A stretch of DNA of 55,510 nucleotides from Deltaproteobacteria bacterium (GTDB lineage: Bacteria; Desulfobacterota; Binatia; UBA9968), in NCBI GenBank assembly GCA_016210115.1, contig JACQUW010000049.1, positions 1 through 55,510 of the forward strand, read 5' to 3'. The position numbers were made by a program, and so were the translations under genes. Positions 1 to 9,527 of this stretch are shown one piece after another. The notes below the pieces were generated by a model. That model saw only the letters and a program-made list of their open reading frames with translations, was not told the DNA's origin and did not search any database. Numbering within the stretch: position 1 is the stretch's first letter; every line of letters begins with the position of its first letter.

Positions 1-1098
1 ATCTCCGGGCGCGCGGCAGTGGCCGCACGGAAGCGCGTGGGTGTATACGTAATAGCCGTCAATATGGACGTTGGGAATGCGATAGGTGCCTGCCAGTTTT
101 TTCGTGCCTCCGAGTCCCACCTGGGGCTTGTAGGCCGCGTAAGCTCCTGAATCAAAGATTGCGCTCGCTTCCCACGCGAGAATCTCACCTTTCTTAGTAA
201 CACCTGCCTTGAGGTTGATAATGCTGGGATGCCGCGGGCTCGAAGCCAGAAATTCCTCCTGACGTGACATGACCATTTTCACAGGACGCCCTGATTTGGA
301 CGCGAGGAAGTAGCAGAGAGGCTCGTCTAAAACCATCCCCTTGCCGCCGAAATCACCTCCCACAAAGCTCGGAATGACGCGCACTCGTGTGATCGGAAGT
401 CCGGAGACTTCCGCCATGATGCTGCGGACTCGAAAGGGCACTTTGTCCGAGCTCCACACCGTCACATTACCGTCACGGCTGATATCAACCATGGCGGCGT
501 GCGGCTCGAGGTAGCCCTGATGCACGATCTGTGTTGTAAAGGTATGCTCGAACGTGAGTTCCGCCTGGGCGAATCCTTTAGAGAGGTCGCCTTTAGAATA
601 GGAATCATGGTAAAAAATGTTTGTGTGCTTCGCGGGAGCTGGAAGTCCCCCATAGGTGTGAAGGTTCTCGTGAACGAGGAGTGAGCTGTCTTTCATGGCC
701 TCTTTGACGTCGAGCACCGCGGGCAGCTCCTCATACTGAACATCGATAAGAGTTACAGCCTCCCGTGCCGTTTCCTCGTCTACCGCCGCCACCGCCGCCA
801 CTTTCTCGCCTATGAACCGCACTTCGTTTCGCGCCAAAATCGGAACGTCACGCACCCTTAAGCCGAGCAAAATATCCGGGACATCTTGCGCCGTAATGAC
901 TGCCTTGACGCCGGGAAGGGCCTCGGCCTTACGGGTGTCGATACTCACGATACGAGCATGCGGAAAAGGTGAGCGTTTGGCCAAGCCATAGAGCATGCCG
1001 GGCAGCATCACATCCGCCGTGTAAGCGGCTCCACCGGTGACTTTGGCTACCGCATCGATTCGGGGTACAGATTTCCCTACTACGTAGAAGTCAGACAT
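1..1098 (-). CDS. Xanthine dehydrogenase-family molybdopterin-binding subunit (partial, 3' end beyond window)
   Basis: Reading leftwards from an ATG at 1098 gives 366 codons without a stop up to the window edge, so only the N-terminal half is present. Residues about 15-130 match the a/b hammerhead domain of CoxL/XdhB-type proteins (PGVKAVITAQDVP, RNEVRFIGEKVAAVAA). The molybdopterin domain follows, with LEPHAAM, GGDFGGKG and a C-terminal GHCRAPGD, the usual Mo-pterin landmarks. The start is fixed by an AAGGAGG ribosome site 5 bases upstream. The family hydroxylates aldehydes, CO, purines or aromatic N-heterocycles together with FeS and FAD subunits; neither partner is visible here and the substrate cannot be told. 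It is divergent from the flavin oxidoreductase at 1485. Confidence 0.92.
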   Translation of the reverse strand, partial: MSDFYVVGKSVPRIDAVAKVTGGAAYTADVMLPGMLYGLAKRSPFPHARIVSIDTRKAEALPGVKAVITAQDVPDILLGLRVRDVPILARNEVRFIGEKVAAVAAVDEETAREAVTLIDVQYEELPAVLDVKEAMKDSSLLVHENLHTYGGLPAPAKHTNIFYHDSYSKGDLSKGFAQAELTFEHTFTTQIVHQGYLEPHAAMVDISRDGNVTVWSSDKVPFRVRSIMAEVSGLPITRVRVIPSFVGGDFGGKGMVLDEPLCYFLASKSGRPVKMVMSRQEEFLASSPRHPSIINLKAGVTKKGEILAWEASAIFDSGAYAAYKPQVGLGGTKKLAGTYRIPNVHIDGYYVYTHALPCGHCRAPGD

Positions 1099-1484
1099 CG
1101 AGGCCTCCTTCGCGGCAACGGCTGCGGACTTGTTATTGAGTTATGAGCAAGGAGAACACAACATTTCCGCAATGAAACGCGCGCCACAGCAACTCAACGC
1201 TTCACTACGGGAAGCGGGACAGGTGTGACGTGAGCAAACTTTGTGCCATGACGTTTCGACAGGAAACCTGCTTCGGTATGGGCTAGATTTCACTGTGGAG
1301 AAAAGAGGTATGAGATTTGTTAGCAAGATCACGGGAGTTCGCTACCCACGGAATCCGGCGAGAAGAAACCCGTAGAAAAGCTTCGAAATCCACATGAGAC
1401 CTAGCTGCGTTTTTTTCAAATGTTGGAAAACCACTGCTGCTAAGTTGCACGAGTAGGAATAGAGATCAGAGGAAAGATTCGAGC
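1099..1484. other. Intergenic region between divergent genes
   Basis: 386 bases separating the divergent molybdenum hydroxylase and flavin oxidoreductase genes. Short open frames occur on both strands but none has a ribosome site or family resemblance. Both promoters must lie here; I could not pick out a convincing -35/-10 pair, and there is no palindrome or repeat. Confidence 0.5.
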
Positions 1485-2672
1485 ATGAAATACCAAAAGC
1501 TGTTTACTCCTCTAACTATAAGAGGTCTTACTTTTCCGAACAGGATCATGAGAACGTCAATGGTTTCAGGCCTCGCAACAGAGGAAGGATTCGTCACCGA
1601 CGCCCTAAAGGAAAGATACCAGCGTGAAGCCGGAGGCGGGGCCGGATCAATCGTCGTCGAAGCCGCAGTGATTCTTCCGTCAAGGAGCTCGTACAATCTA
1701 CGAATCAGCGACGGGTCCTTCGTCGATGGGCTGAGACACCTCATGGATGCAATCCGCAAGGTGAATCCACAGCCCAAAGTCGGTATTCAGATCATGCACT
1801 TTCTGAAGATCGCGAGAAGCGGCTGGAGACAGAAAGTCGAGGATTTCAAGCCCGAAGAACTGCCCATCATTGTCGAGCAGCATGTAAAGGCCGCAGGCCG
1901 TGCCCTGTCGGCTGGATTCGATTTCATTGAAATTCACATGGCCCATGCTTACACCCTCTCATCGTTTCTCTCCCGGTCAAACAAAAGAAGCCATCCCTAC
2001 GGCGGCAGGCTTGAGAACCGCTTAAGACTGCCTATAGAGGTTTATCGAGCAGTGCGCGAGACTGTGGGCGATCGCTATCCTTTGGGTGTAAGAATCAACG
2101 GCGAGGATTTCACTATCGAGGGAAATACCCTGCTCCAAAGCACCCGGATCGCGAGAAGGCTTGCCCGGCTTGGCGTTGACTACATCAGCGTCTCCGCCGG
2201 TAGTCGCTTTGAAGACGCCGCGACGCCTGCGCCCAACACGCCGCCGGACCCTATGTCCGGGTACAGCGGCCACAGGATGAGTCCAGCCTGGTGGTTTCCC
2301 GACAGAACACATAGCCATCTGGCTGAAGCGATTCATAATTATGTGAGGGCTGGAGGATACGACGTTCCCATCGTGACCGTAGGAAAGATTCGAACTCCGC
2401 TTCAGGCTGAGCAGCTACTGGAGGAAAACAAGGCAGATATCATAGGCTTATGCCGCCCCTTGCTCTGCGATCCGGACTGGCCCATGAAGGCCAGGGAGGG
2501 CAGGGAAAAGGACATCGTGAAATGCACCGGCTGCAACTGGTGTCTCGAGGCTGACTCAAGATACGAAAAGGTGACCTGCTCCCGGTGGCCAAAGGGTGTC
2601 CTCGCCGCGCCGTCACCTTTTCTGCCGAGCATGGCCGGTCCTTCCGAGCTTCCGGAGGATGCGTCGCTGTAA
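1485..2672 (+). CDS. NADH:flavin oxidoreductase, Old Yellow Enzyme / dienoyl-CoA reductase-type
   Basis: 395 residues. The FMN TIM barrel begins at once (KLFTPLTIRGLTFPNRI). The family landmark is at 151-178: HMAHAYTLSSFLSRSNKR followed by PYGGRLENR. The usual substrate-binding H-x-x-H is H151/H154, with Y156 in the active-site loop. Near the C-terminus Cys347, Cys350, Cys353 and Cys365 form the C-x2-C-x2-C-x11-C pattern that binds a 4Fe-4S cluster in 2,4-dienoyl-CoA reductase-like members. The protein stops soon after it, so the FAD/NADH domain of FadH-type enzymes is absent and a separate electron donor is likely. A ribosome site (AGAGGAAAG) precedes the ATG. The substrate is unknown; an activated C=C bond is expected from the family. 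Confidence 0.9.
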   Translation: MKYQKLFTPLTIRGLTFPNRIMRTSMVSGLATEEGFVTDALKERYQREAGGGAGSIVVEAAVILPSRSSYNLRISDGSFVDGLRHLMDAIRKVNPQPKVGIQIMHFLKIARSGWRQKVEDFKPEELPIIVEQHVKAAGRALSAGFDFIEIHMAHAYTLSSFLSRSNKRSHPYGGRLENRLRLPIEVYRAVRETVGDRYPLGVRINGEDFTIEGNTLLQSTRIARRLARLGVDYISVSAGSRFEDAATPAPNTPPDPMSGYSGHRMSPAWWFPDRTHSHLAEAIHNYVRAGGYDVPIVTVGKIRTPLQAEQLLEENKADIIGLCRPLLCDPDWPMKAREGREKDIVKCTGCNWCLEADSRYEKVTCSRWPKGVLAAPSPFLPSMAGPSELPEDASL

Positions 2673-2683
2673 CTCCGCATAAT

Positions 2684-2725
2684 CTCCTCGCCCTTCACCG
2701 GAGGGAGAGGATAAAAGGTGAGGGT
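2684..2725. repeat. Degenerate CCCTC/GAGGG hairpin repeat
   Basis: Begins CTCCTCGCCCTTCACCGGAG and continues with GGGAGAGGAT and AGGTGAGGGTG. It has the same organisation as the better-preserved copies near 25135, 28040, 29210 and 50766. It lies between the oxidoreductase stop and the preferred start at 2759, so it is probably untranslated. Confidence 0.55.
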
Positions 2726-2758
2726 GGTGCGGTTTGGACATTGCCCGTCCTCACGTCG

Positions 2759-3121
2759 ATGAAATCCGGAAGAAAATCATTTCCGACGGTTGTAAACCTC
2801 TTCATCTACGGCACCCTGATGGACAAGTCCCAACTCTATCAGATCACGCTCAAGCATTTTCCCACCTCGCCCGCGATTCTCAAAGATTACAGGAAGCTGA
2901 TCTCGACCCTGGGCTACCCTTATATTGTCCCTTCAAAGGGCTCCACAGTTGACGGCCTGCTCATCAGAAATGTTGACGCGGCATCGTTGAAAAGGCTCGA
3001 CGAATACGAAGACGAAAGCCGGCTTTATTTTCGCAAACCAGTTATTGTCACAAGTGGCGGCAAGAAATACCCTTGCGAAGTTTACGTAGGCAACGAAAAA
3101 ATACTCCGCCCGCGATCTTAG
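2759..3121 (+). CDS. AIG2-like / gamma-glutamylcyclotransferase-fold protein
   Basis: 120 residues from the ATG at 2759. The frame stays open back to 2585, but that extension overlaps the previous gene and a repeat. The family signature is the YGTLMDKSQL loop near the N-terminus, and LDEYEDESRLYFRKPVIV carries the acidic residues at the catalytic Glu position. The C-terminus (PCEVYVGNEKIL) matches the usual end strand. Members cleave gamma-glutamyl amines or peptides, but many are uncharacterised, so the substrate is open. No strong ribosome site is visible. The gene converges with the nuclease pseudogene, whose stop (3118-3120) overlaps this gene's last bases. Confidence 0.8.
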   Translation: MKSGRKSFPTVVNLFIYGTLMDKSQLYQITLKHFPTSPAILKDYRKLISTLGYPYIVPSKGSTVDGLLIRNVDAASLKRLDEYEDESRLYFRKPVIVTSGGKKYPCEVYVGNEKILRPRS

Positions 3122-4872
3122 ACCCTTACACCCCGGGGCCGGCGAGAGCCATCTTTCATCGCTTTCGCCCATTCTCTGTCGGGAATAAGAATTTCTGGAA
3201 ATCCCATAAGGAGTATCTCCAATGACTGAGCAAACCCGTCCAGCCCAGGATATAATGTGGCCCGATTCATATTCATGCGATGCAATTTCCGCAAAATCTT
3301 CTTTCTAAGATCGGGCGGGTCGTTCTCTATTCGAATCTCCCAAAGATGATTTCCAAAATCCGGCTTTGAATCCGTTTCCGTCGCGAGAGCCGTGAGGTTT
3401 TCTTCAAAAGGAATTGAGATATCACCTGGACAAGGAAATGTTCCGTGCTGGATGACTAATCTCTCATTCAGCGTGTAAGCGTTTATGGGGCAAACAAACG
3501 GCTTCTTTGCCATGAACACGTCACGAAAAGTTTCAAGTTTGGTCACGTTCGTTTGTTCAGCAGAAGAAATGACCTGATATCCTGTCGGAGTGACTTGCAA
3601 CCATCCACCACCCGATCTAAGAATTTCCAGAAATTTTTGTTTGTTGTCAGAGATATCTTCGAATTGGCGAATGAGAAACAGCAGATCAGTCGTCCGGATT
3701 ATTAGGACGTTCAGTTTTTTGGCGTGATCGATTTGCTCGCCGGGAACTGCAGTCTCAAATCGCTCTTTGATCCCACCAACTGACATTTCGTTGTTTATAA
3801 TCAACACCCCGGACACCGAAGGAGACAGGCCGGCTCTTTCGCGATGTGAATCAACTTGGTTAACGTGTTCCCTCTTGATTCCGGCTTTTGTCCCCTTGAT
3901 TTACACGAATACAATAGCCTCGCCTGTATGCTCGTCGAGGATTTTCGCATCCTCCCGAAATTCCTCTGGTGCGTCCACCTCTAATGCAAAGAAACCTCGG
4001 AGGATAGCGACCACCACTCTTTCTTTAAGGATATCGCCAGAGGTGCTTAAGATCGCTTTATAATCCTTCCATGCTTGAATTTGACCTTCCCGCTCGGCAA
4101 TTTGCTTCTGTAAAGCCTCTATCTCTGAACCAAGCTTGTCCTCAGTTGCAAATTTGAATTCATCAAGCCACGCTGGAACTTCTCCGATTCGTTTTTGCCT
4201 GTAATCGAGGATCGCGCCGGATACTTCGGTGGCAATTAAGTTGAGGGTTACGACATCCCTTTTTGTGGTATGAAATGGAAGAAAGAAAACCCGATGGGTC
4301 CATTCAATTGCTACAGCCGTACCCCCAGATTCAGCAATAATCTGGAGTTGCTTTTCCCGGTTGTACGGTAACTCGAAAGCCGTGTTTACGACGCCATAAC
4401 CCTTCAAATATGGTCTGAATTCATCGCGTTTAGTGTTGAATATTGTCAGGCCGTCGATTGTCTGCCTCTTGTGTTTTGTTATTTCCAACGCGTTCAGGAT
4501 TCTTTTACATAAATCAGTGTCATCAATGTCCTGCGAATGCCAATCCCCTTGGGGTATTTTGTCGATAATAGACCCCACAAGAAAGCACACCCATCTCCCA
4601 TCTTCGATCATATTGAACACCTGTTTCTGCCGCCCTTGTAGAAGCGCTTTCTGGACCCGGACTTCTGCGTAACTTCGGTGGTAATCAATCTTTTCGAAGA
4701 TTCCTTGAGGAATGATTGCGCCGTCAGCCTGATCCAACGCCCCGTGGCTTTCTAAAGGCAGGAACTGTACCTGTGCATTACCTCCTACTGAGACCGGCGT
4801 ACCCGCTACTGGAAATCCCAAGGCATCGAACCCGTAAGCAATAATCCGTAGCTTCTTATTCGGCTTAGGCAT
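3118..4872 (-). pseudogene. PD-(D/E)XK nuclease with C-terminal half FRG domain, interrupted by TAA at 3901-3903
   Basis: Two open frames in the same register (3901-4872, 323 aa; and 3904 down to 3118) are separated only by one TAA. Before the stop the protein reads REDAKILDEHTGEAIVFV; after it, IKGTKAGIKREHVNQVDSHR. Joined, this is the nuclease core D-x(n)-V-[E]-I-K-G-T with the Glu codon replaced by a stop (GAA to TAA, one base). D308 or D313 would be the acidic partner and codon 326 the Lys. An N-terminal region of unknown function and a likely coiled coil (about 255-280) come first. After the nuclease core, GVLIINNEM and LNVLIIRTTDLLFLI continue the domain. The C-terminus (NERLVIQHGTF, MNMNRATLYPGLDGFAQSL) matches the second half of FRG domains; the FRG first half is missing. 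The GTG at 3816 is probably not a real start. It is the last gene of the defence operon, 18 bases after the helicase. Confidence 0.82.
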
Positions 4873-4890
4873 ATTCTTCTGCTAAAGTTA

Positions 4891-7683
4891 CTATCGATGC
4901 AGTCCGACCAGCGTGATATTCAACCCAATTCGTGATTGGCGGCTGGGCAGCCAGTTGTTTATTTCAGCTTCCAACGTGCCTTCAATTGCAGATCGAGCCT
5001 GCGCAACATCCACCGCTCCATTGAGTGAGCCTTCTCTTTCATCGGTCGGGAAATGCTGGAGTGTCCGGACTTCGCCTGTTGAAGGCTTGTACATCAGCGT
5101 AATGACTCGACTCTGGATGAGGCCGCGTTCATCTCGACGGCGCACGAGATAGCGCGCACAGACAGCGCCCGCCGCGAGATCTGAAACCTCACCGGTTAAC
5201 GCCGCAGATCGGATTTCCTCCAAGAGGGCGTCCACAAGCGGATGTCCGATACCGCCCAGCTCGCACGCGCGATTGCGGAGCGCAATGTCCCGGTCGAAAC
5301 AAACTTTTTCGTACCTGGGGAGCAGGCGATATTTGCGCTGCAACGCGTCGGGACAAATGAAGGTCCAAAATTCGCCTGCCGGGATGGCGCCGCCACCGAG
5401 CTTCAGGATCGCTGTCCGAACCCACTCCCCAAGCTCAGACAACGAATAGCGTCCTTCCAGTGTTCGATAATGCTCAAGATTGAATTGCCCGAGGTCTTGG
5501 GCGAGGCGATCCAGCGCTTCACGGGCACGCAGCGCCTCCTGGATCATGCGCTGGAGTTCTGTATCCGTCCGTCGATAATCCCGGTCCACGAGGGCGCGCT
5601 TGTAGAGATCCTGATAGTCAGGACGGCTTCCCAGGTAACCGAGAATATCGCTCCGAAAATCCTCCAATGGCTTTCCTTGCGCGTCAGTCTTGCCGATGGA
5701 TCGCGCGATATCATAGAGCTTATTCTCCAGCAGGCCGTAGATTTGCTCTTCAACCGTATCCTGCGCCAGCAAGTTATAAACCTGCACTGTTTCTTCCTGG
5801 CCATATCGGTGGATCCGGCCAATTCTCTGCTCGACAGCCATGGGGTTCCAGGGTAAGTCGTAGTTGAAAACAATGTGGCCGATTTGAAGATTGATGCCTT
5901 CCCCGCCCGCTGACGTGCTGATCAGAAACCGCGCGCCATCCTCATCCCAAAACGATTCCATGGCCGCGATCTTGTCCTCCAGCGGGCCGCCAACGATTCG
6001 CGCCATGCGCTGCGGTCCGTAGATTTTGCCTAATTCCTCAGACAGGAATTCAAGCGTGTCGCGGTACTGCGTGAAGATCACGAATCGCTCGTCTGGTTTT
6101 TCGCGGCACAGTTCACTAATAGCTCGGACCAGCGTATCGAAACGCCGATCGGTTCCCTTGGGGACTAGTTGGATCAGTTCCCGAACCTTCTCAATCTCCC
6201 GAGGGATATCAGCTTCGGCGTAGACGCCTTCTTCGGCTTCTTCGTCTCCGTCGAGCGACCAAGAAGTAGTCTCGTAGTCCTCTTCCATCCGCTTCAAAAG
6301 TCTCCGCCGAACGCGCAGGACATAGGCTTCGGCATCGACGTTATCGGTTGTCTGTTCGCCGAGAATGGCCCGAGCCACCTGCAGCATCTCGTCCTGAATC
6401 TTGAGGATTGCTTCGCTGTTGGACGCCCCCGACCGGCGTTTGGCTTCCAAGGCCAGTTGCTTACGCGCCAATAAGACGAGAAGGCGACGACGAAGAGCCT
6501 GGCGAATAGCACGCGGGCTGGACGACATGATCTTCTGAAAAGTGGCCATCACAAAGCCAATGGCACGCTGCTGACGGGTCGTCCGCGACTGATTGATCCC
6601 GGCGGCGTTGTACCCTTCACGAAGGTATTCACTCAGCCGGTCGTAGAATTCGCGCTCACGCGGTGCGAGTGGAAAACGCTCCGTGTGGACCTGACGGCGA
6701 CGGAAGATCGGATCTCCCTTTGCATCCGTTACTTCGCGCTTTGTACGCCGAATCATGACCCGTGCCAGCATGCCCCGGTGATCACCCAATTCGTCCGGGC
6801 TCGTAAAGAGCTGATCGTTAAGTAATTGGACCAAGGACCAGAACTGGAATGGATTACCTTGATGGGGAGTGGCTGACAGGAACAGTAGGTCCCGCGTATG
6901 GCTCCGCAGAGCCTCCGCTAGTTTGTAGTTTTGCGTCGTGACTGTTTTTTTTCCGGTCCGGGTTCGAGACAAGTGATGCGCTTCGTCAAAAACAATCACG
7001 TCCCACCTGGGCGCACCAAGCAACCGCTGGATCCTGCGGGACTGCTTGAGGGTATCAATAGACGCAATAACCCACGGGTGCGTCTCCCACGAAGCCGTTC
7101 CATAGTCATAAAAATCATGTCCAAGAATCGAACAATGCAGCCGGAAGCAATCGCGCAATTCATTCTGCCAGTTCTTCACCAAACCAGCCGGTGTAACGAT
7201 GAGAACCCGTTCGGCTTCACCTCGGGCGTTCAACTCTCGAAGAAGCATGCCCGTCTCGATCGTCTTCCCGAGCCCGACCTCATCTGCGATGAGACTACGC
7301 CGTTCAGCCATCGCAACCATGTCATGGACCAGCAGGATCTGATGAGGAAGGAGATTAACCCGGCTGGCCGATAGCTCCCCACCTGAATTCGAGTGCGCAA
7401 GGTCAATGGCAATCTGTTTAACTCTGTACGCTGTGGCGTCGTCCAATGGCCCTCCCATAAGCCGCTGCCACAGGTCTCCTGTTTTCTCCAAGAGCTCTAC
7501 TGGAAAGGCCTCCAACCTTCGGCCGTTCGGTGTGTCAAAGACCACATCGGCCTGGTAGAACCCTGCCGTCTCGGCGACACGCAACACCTCGCCAATCCCA
7601 AGCTCAGGATGGAAAGGAACGCGTACCTTGTCATTAGGCGCAATCGATGCCCTGACGTCGTAACTTAAAGCCTGTTCACTCAT
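4891..7683 (-). CDS. SNF2/HepA-type DNA helicase-translocase of the defence operon
   Basis: 930 residues and intact. ATPase lobe 1 has DEVGLGKT (Walker A, 134-141), DEAHHL (233-238) and SATP (270-273). A long helical insert spans about 380-500, with an acidic patch near 478-492. Lobe 2 has FVIFTQYRDT, STSAGGEGINLQ and QRIGRIHRYGQ (motif VI, 619-629). The C-terminal 280 residues are an unassigned extension. The layout matches RapA/HepA-like helicases and DISARM DrmD-type proteins, which move along DNA rather than unwinding it. Its ATG overlaps an upstream TGA (ATGA at 7680-7683), so translation is coupled to the preceding frame. Inferred role: invader-DNA sensing or translocation alongside the methylase and nuclease. 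Confidence 0.93.
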   Translation of the reverse strand: MSEQALSYDVRASIAPNDKVRVPFHPELGIGEVLRVAETAGFYQADVVFDTPNGRRLEAFPVELLEKTGDLWQRLMGGPLDDATAYRVKQIAIDLAHSNSGGELSASRVNLLPHQILLVHDMVAMAERRSLIADEVGLGKTIETGMLLRELNARGEAERVLIVTPAGLVKNWQNELRDCFRLHCSILGHDFYDYGTASWETHPWVIASIDTLKQSRRIQRLLGAPRWDVIVFDEAHHLSRTRTGKKTVTTQNYKLAEALRSHTRDLLFLSATPHQGNPFQFWSLVQLLNDQLFTSPDELGDHRGMLARVMIRRTKREVTDAKGDPIFRRRQVHTERFPLAPREREFYDRLSEYLREGYNAAGINQSRTTRQQRAIGFVMATFQKIMSSSPRAIRQALRRRLLVLLARKQLALEAKRRSGASNSEAILKIQDEMLQVARAILGEQTTDNVDAEAYVLRVRRRLLKRMEEDYETTSWSLDGDEEAEEGVYAEADIPREIEKVRELIQLVPKGTDRRFDTLVRAISELCREKPDERFVIFTQYRDTLEFLSEELGKIYGPQRMARIVGGPLEDKIAAMESFWDEDGARFLISTSAGGEGINLQIGHIVFNYDLPWNPMAVEQRIGRIHRYGQEETVQVYNLLAQDTVEEQIYGLLENKLYDIARSIGKTDAQGKPLEDFRSDILGYLGSRPDYQDLYKRALVDRDYRRTDTELQRMIQEALRAREALDRLAQDLGQFNLEHYRTLEGRYSLSELGEWVRTAILKLGGGAIPAGEFWTFICPDALQRKYRLLPRYEKVCFDRDIALRNRACELGGIGHPLVDALLEEIRSAALTGEVSDLAAGAVCARYLVRRRDERGLIQSRVITLMYKPSTGEVRTLQHFPTDEREGSLNGAVDVAQARSAIEGTLEAEINNWLPSRQSRIGLNITLVGLHR

Positions 7684-9527
7684 GTAAGATTAAACCCCAC
7701 AAGAAAAAATTCTGTCCCGTTTGGTCCTTCCTGCCGTATGGGAGTTCCGAAGATTGGTCGCAAGCTCATGTGCCTCCTGAGACCAGCCTCGACCCAGAAA
7801 TCATCCGAGCGCTGAAGCCGCTGATGGAAGACTAGCTGGACGTCGGTTCCCATGCTGGAGTACAGGTCATTTGCCCGAGAAGCCAAAACGTTGTGAATAA
7901 AATTTCCAATGTGTTCGAAACGGCACACAACAGCATTTCCTTCAGTGTCTGATCCTCCTCTGCGATGATACCTTGGAGCACTGTGCTTAGAGCTAGCAGT
8001 TGGCGTGGGGCGAACATATCAGCCCAATTTCGGTAATTATGCTTTATCATCTGATTGGTGTTGTATCCCTCAGGAATTGCGCTCTTCGGGTAAGGCAACT
8101 TATCTTTATGCTGGTCCCACAAGGCTTCTGCACGTTGCAGCCTCCGCATGTCAGAAACGCTGAAGCGCTTGAAGAACTTTCCGCCGTCCGAGACCAGAAG
8201 ACACGCAGCTTTTACTGTCTCTCGCGCGGTTACACTTTTCTGGTGGGTCGTCCCAAAAGAGGGATCGCTCTCACGAGTGTTAAAAAACGTGACCTGGCTG
8301 TCATGATCCTCAGACTCTTCATCGTATGCAACGCACAGGTAGGCTTGAAGCGCATAGGGTCGAATCGGCAGTCGCTGATGCTGAGGCAAGGTCCGAATGC
8401 TGGCAATAATGTCATCCTGTTGACCGCAAGAACATCGGAACTTTCCTTTCTGGGGCACGTTCCCCTTTCTGGGGTCGTAGCTATAGTGGCAGCTCGGGCA
8501 GGTTACCTCCTCCTCAGGTAATGGTCCACGCCATTGCCACACGGCTTCACACGATGGGCAAAATAACACTGCCAGAGCAACGCTCTTCTTCTGCTTCGTC
8601 GCACTGGGCACTTGCATGCGCACCTGTTTCTCACAATGAGGACAAGGGACATTGGCTTGCCACATGGCTCCGCGCCCGCGCGCCTTCGGGGGCTCTGGAG
8701 CATAACTCCAAAGACTTGTAGGTCTTCCTTCCCCCCCACTACCCCGGGGAGCATTAACCATCAGAGCCGGTTCTGCGATAAGGGACGCAAGCTCGACTTC
8801 CCAATCAAAAGTCTTTCGACAGGCTGGGCACATTGCGTCACGATGATAACGAATCTTTGGTGCTTTTTGCAAGGATATAGTCCGTAAACAGCGGGACCTC
8901 GCGACGGCAATTTTGATCAGTGCAGATTGCTGATCTGACCCAAAACGTGTAGATGACATCGGCTTCGAGATTGTCGCCCACATCTGTCTTGTACAAACTG
9001 AGGAGAGTCTCTTTGAGTGGTCGCCCCTCGTTCCATGCGACGGGTCGCGCGGCGAGTCGCTCGAAAGCTGCTTTCAGCGCGTCCAGGTCTACAGGCTCGA
9101 TTTCGGTCTTGACGATAAACCAAGCGACCGGATTTAAGTCAATGCCGATAACGCGGCAACCAAGGCGAAGGGCTTCAATAACAGTGGTTCCTCCGCCCAT
9201 GAACGGATCCAAAATAGTTTTGTCCTTAGTGTCTGGGTCATTCGAATGGTCTTTATAGAATTCCTCCATGAGATCGGTCGGGGTGCCATCGCCTTGCACC
9301 GCTGGCTTGAGTGTCCCCAAGAGGATGGCGCGGAACACGCAGGAGGCCCTACGGGCGAACCATTTGTGCATCTGGTAGATGGGTTTGAAGGAGTTACGTT
9401 CCGGGACGGCCAGCTGGTTGATTTCAACGATTGGGAACCCGACTTCGATCGCCCGCCTCCCCTGCATGAGCGCCGGCGAGATTGCGGAGTCTGTTGATTG
9501 AAGAGTAGGCGGCAATTGCGTGTTCAT
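7680..9527 (-). pseudogene. DUF1156-type Zn-ribbon adenine-specific DNA methyltransferase, frameshifted and truncated
   Basis: The first frame (9527-8838) has the DUF1156 hallmark MHKWFARR (53-60) and SAM motif I DPFMGGGTT (107-115), then runs into DYILAK and ends in nonsense. The match continues one base shifted as APKIRYHRDAMCPAC; the switch is at an A5 run (T5 at 8864-8868), and A4 would restore ILAKAPKIRYH. The second frame holds Zn-ribbon pairs (CPAC, CPHC, CPSC twice) and the family segment NYRNWADMFAPRQLLAL, then stops at 7832. The expected C-terminal 250-300 residues with motif IV (DPPY) are missing. A third stretch, back in the first frame (7928-7680), ends in an ATGA overlap with the helicase, so it is probably the remnant of the original C-terminus. 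It starts in an ATGA overlap with the PIN gene. Catalytically dead as read, unless the shift is an assembly error. Confidence 0.8.

Noticed and set aside
2585..3121. 178-residue form of the AIG2-like protein
   Set aside because: The first 58 codons overlap the oxidoreductase gene and a repeat; the conserved domain begins after the ATG at 2759.
3118..3816. Independent 232-residue gene starting at GTG 3816
   Set aside because: The frame continues upstream without interruption to the TAA at 3901 and encodes conserved nuclease residues there, so the GTG is internal.
7760..7834. Plus-strand reading with a protein-like end (PPETSLDPEIIRALKPLMED)
   Set aside because: No start, no upstream open frame and no family match; opposite to the operon. 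Treated as a shadow of the methylase remnant region.
8861..8872. Programmed -1 frameshift in the methyltransferase
   Set aside because: The switch needs +1 (or -2), and the heptamer is not X-XXY-YYZ in the zero frame. Mutation or sequencing error is simpler.
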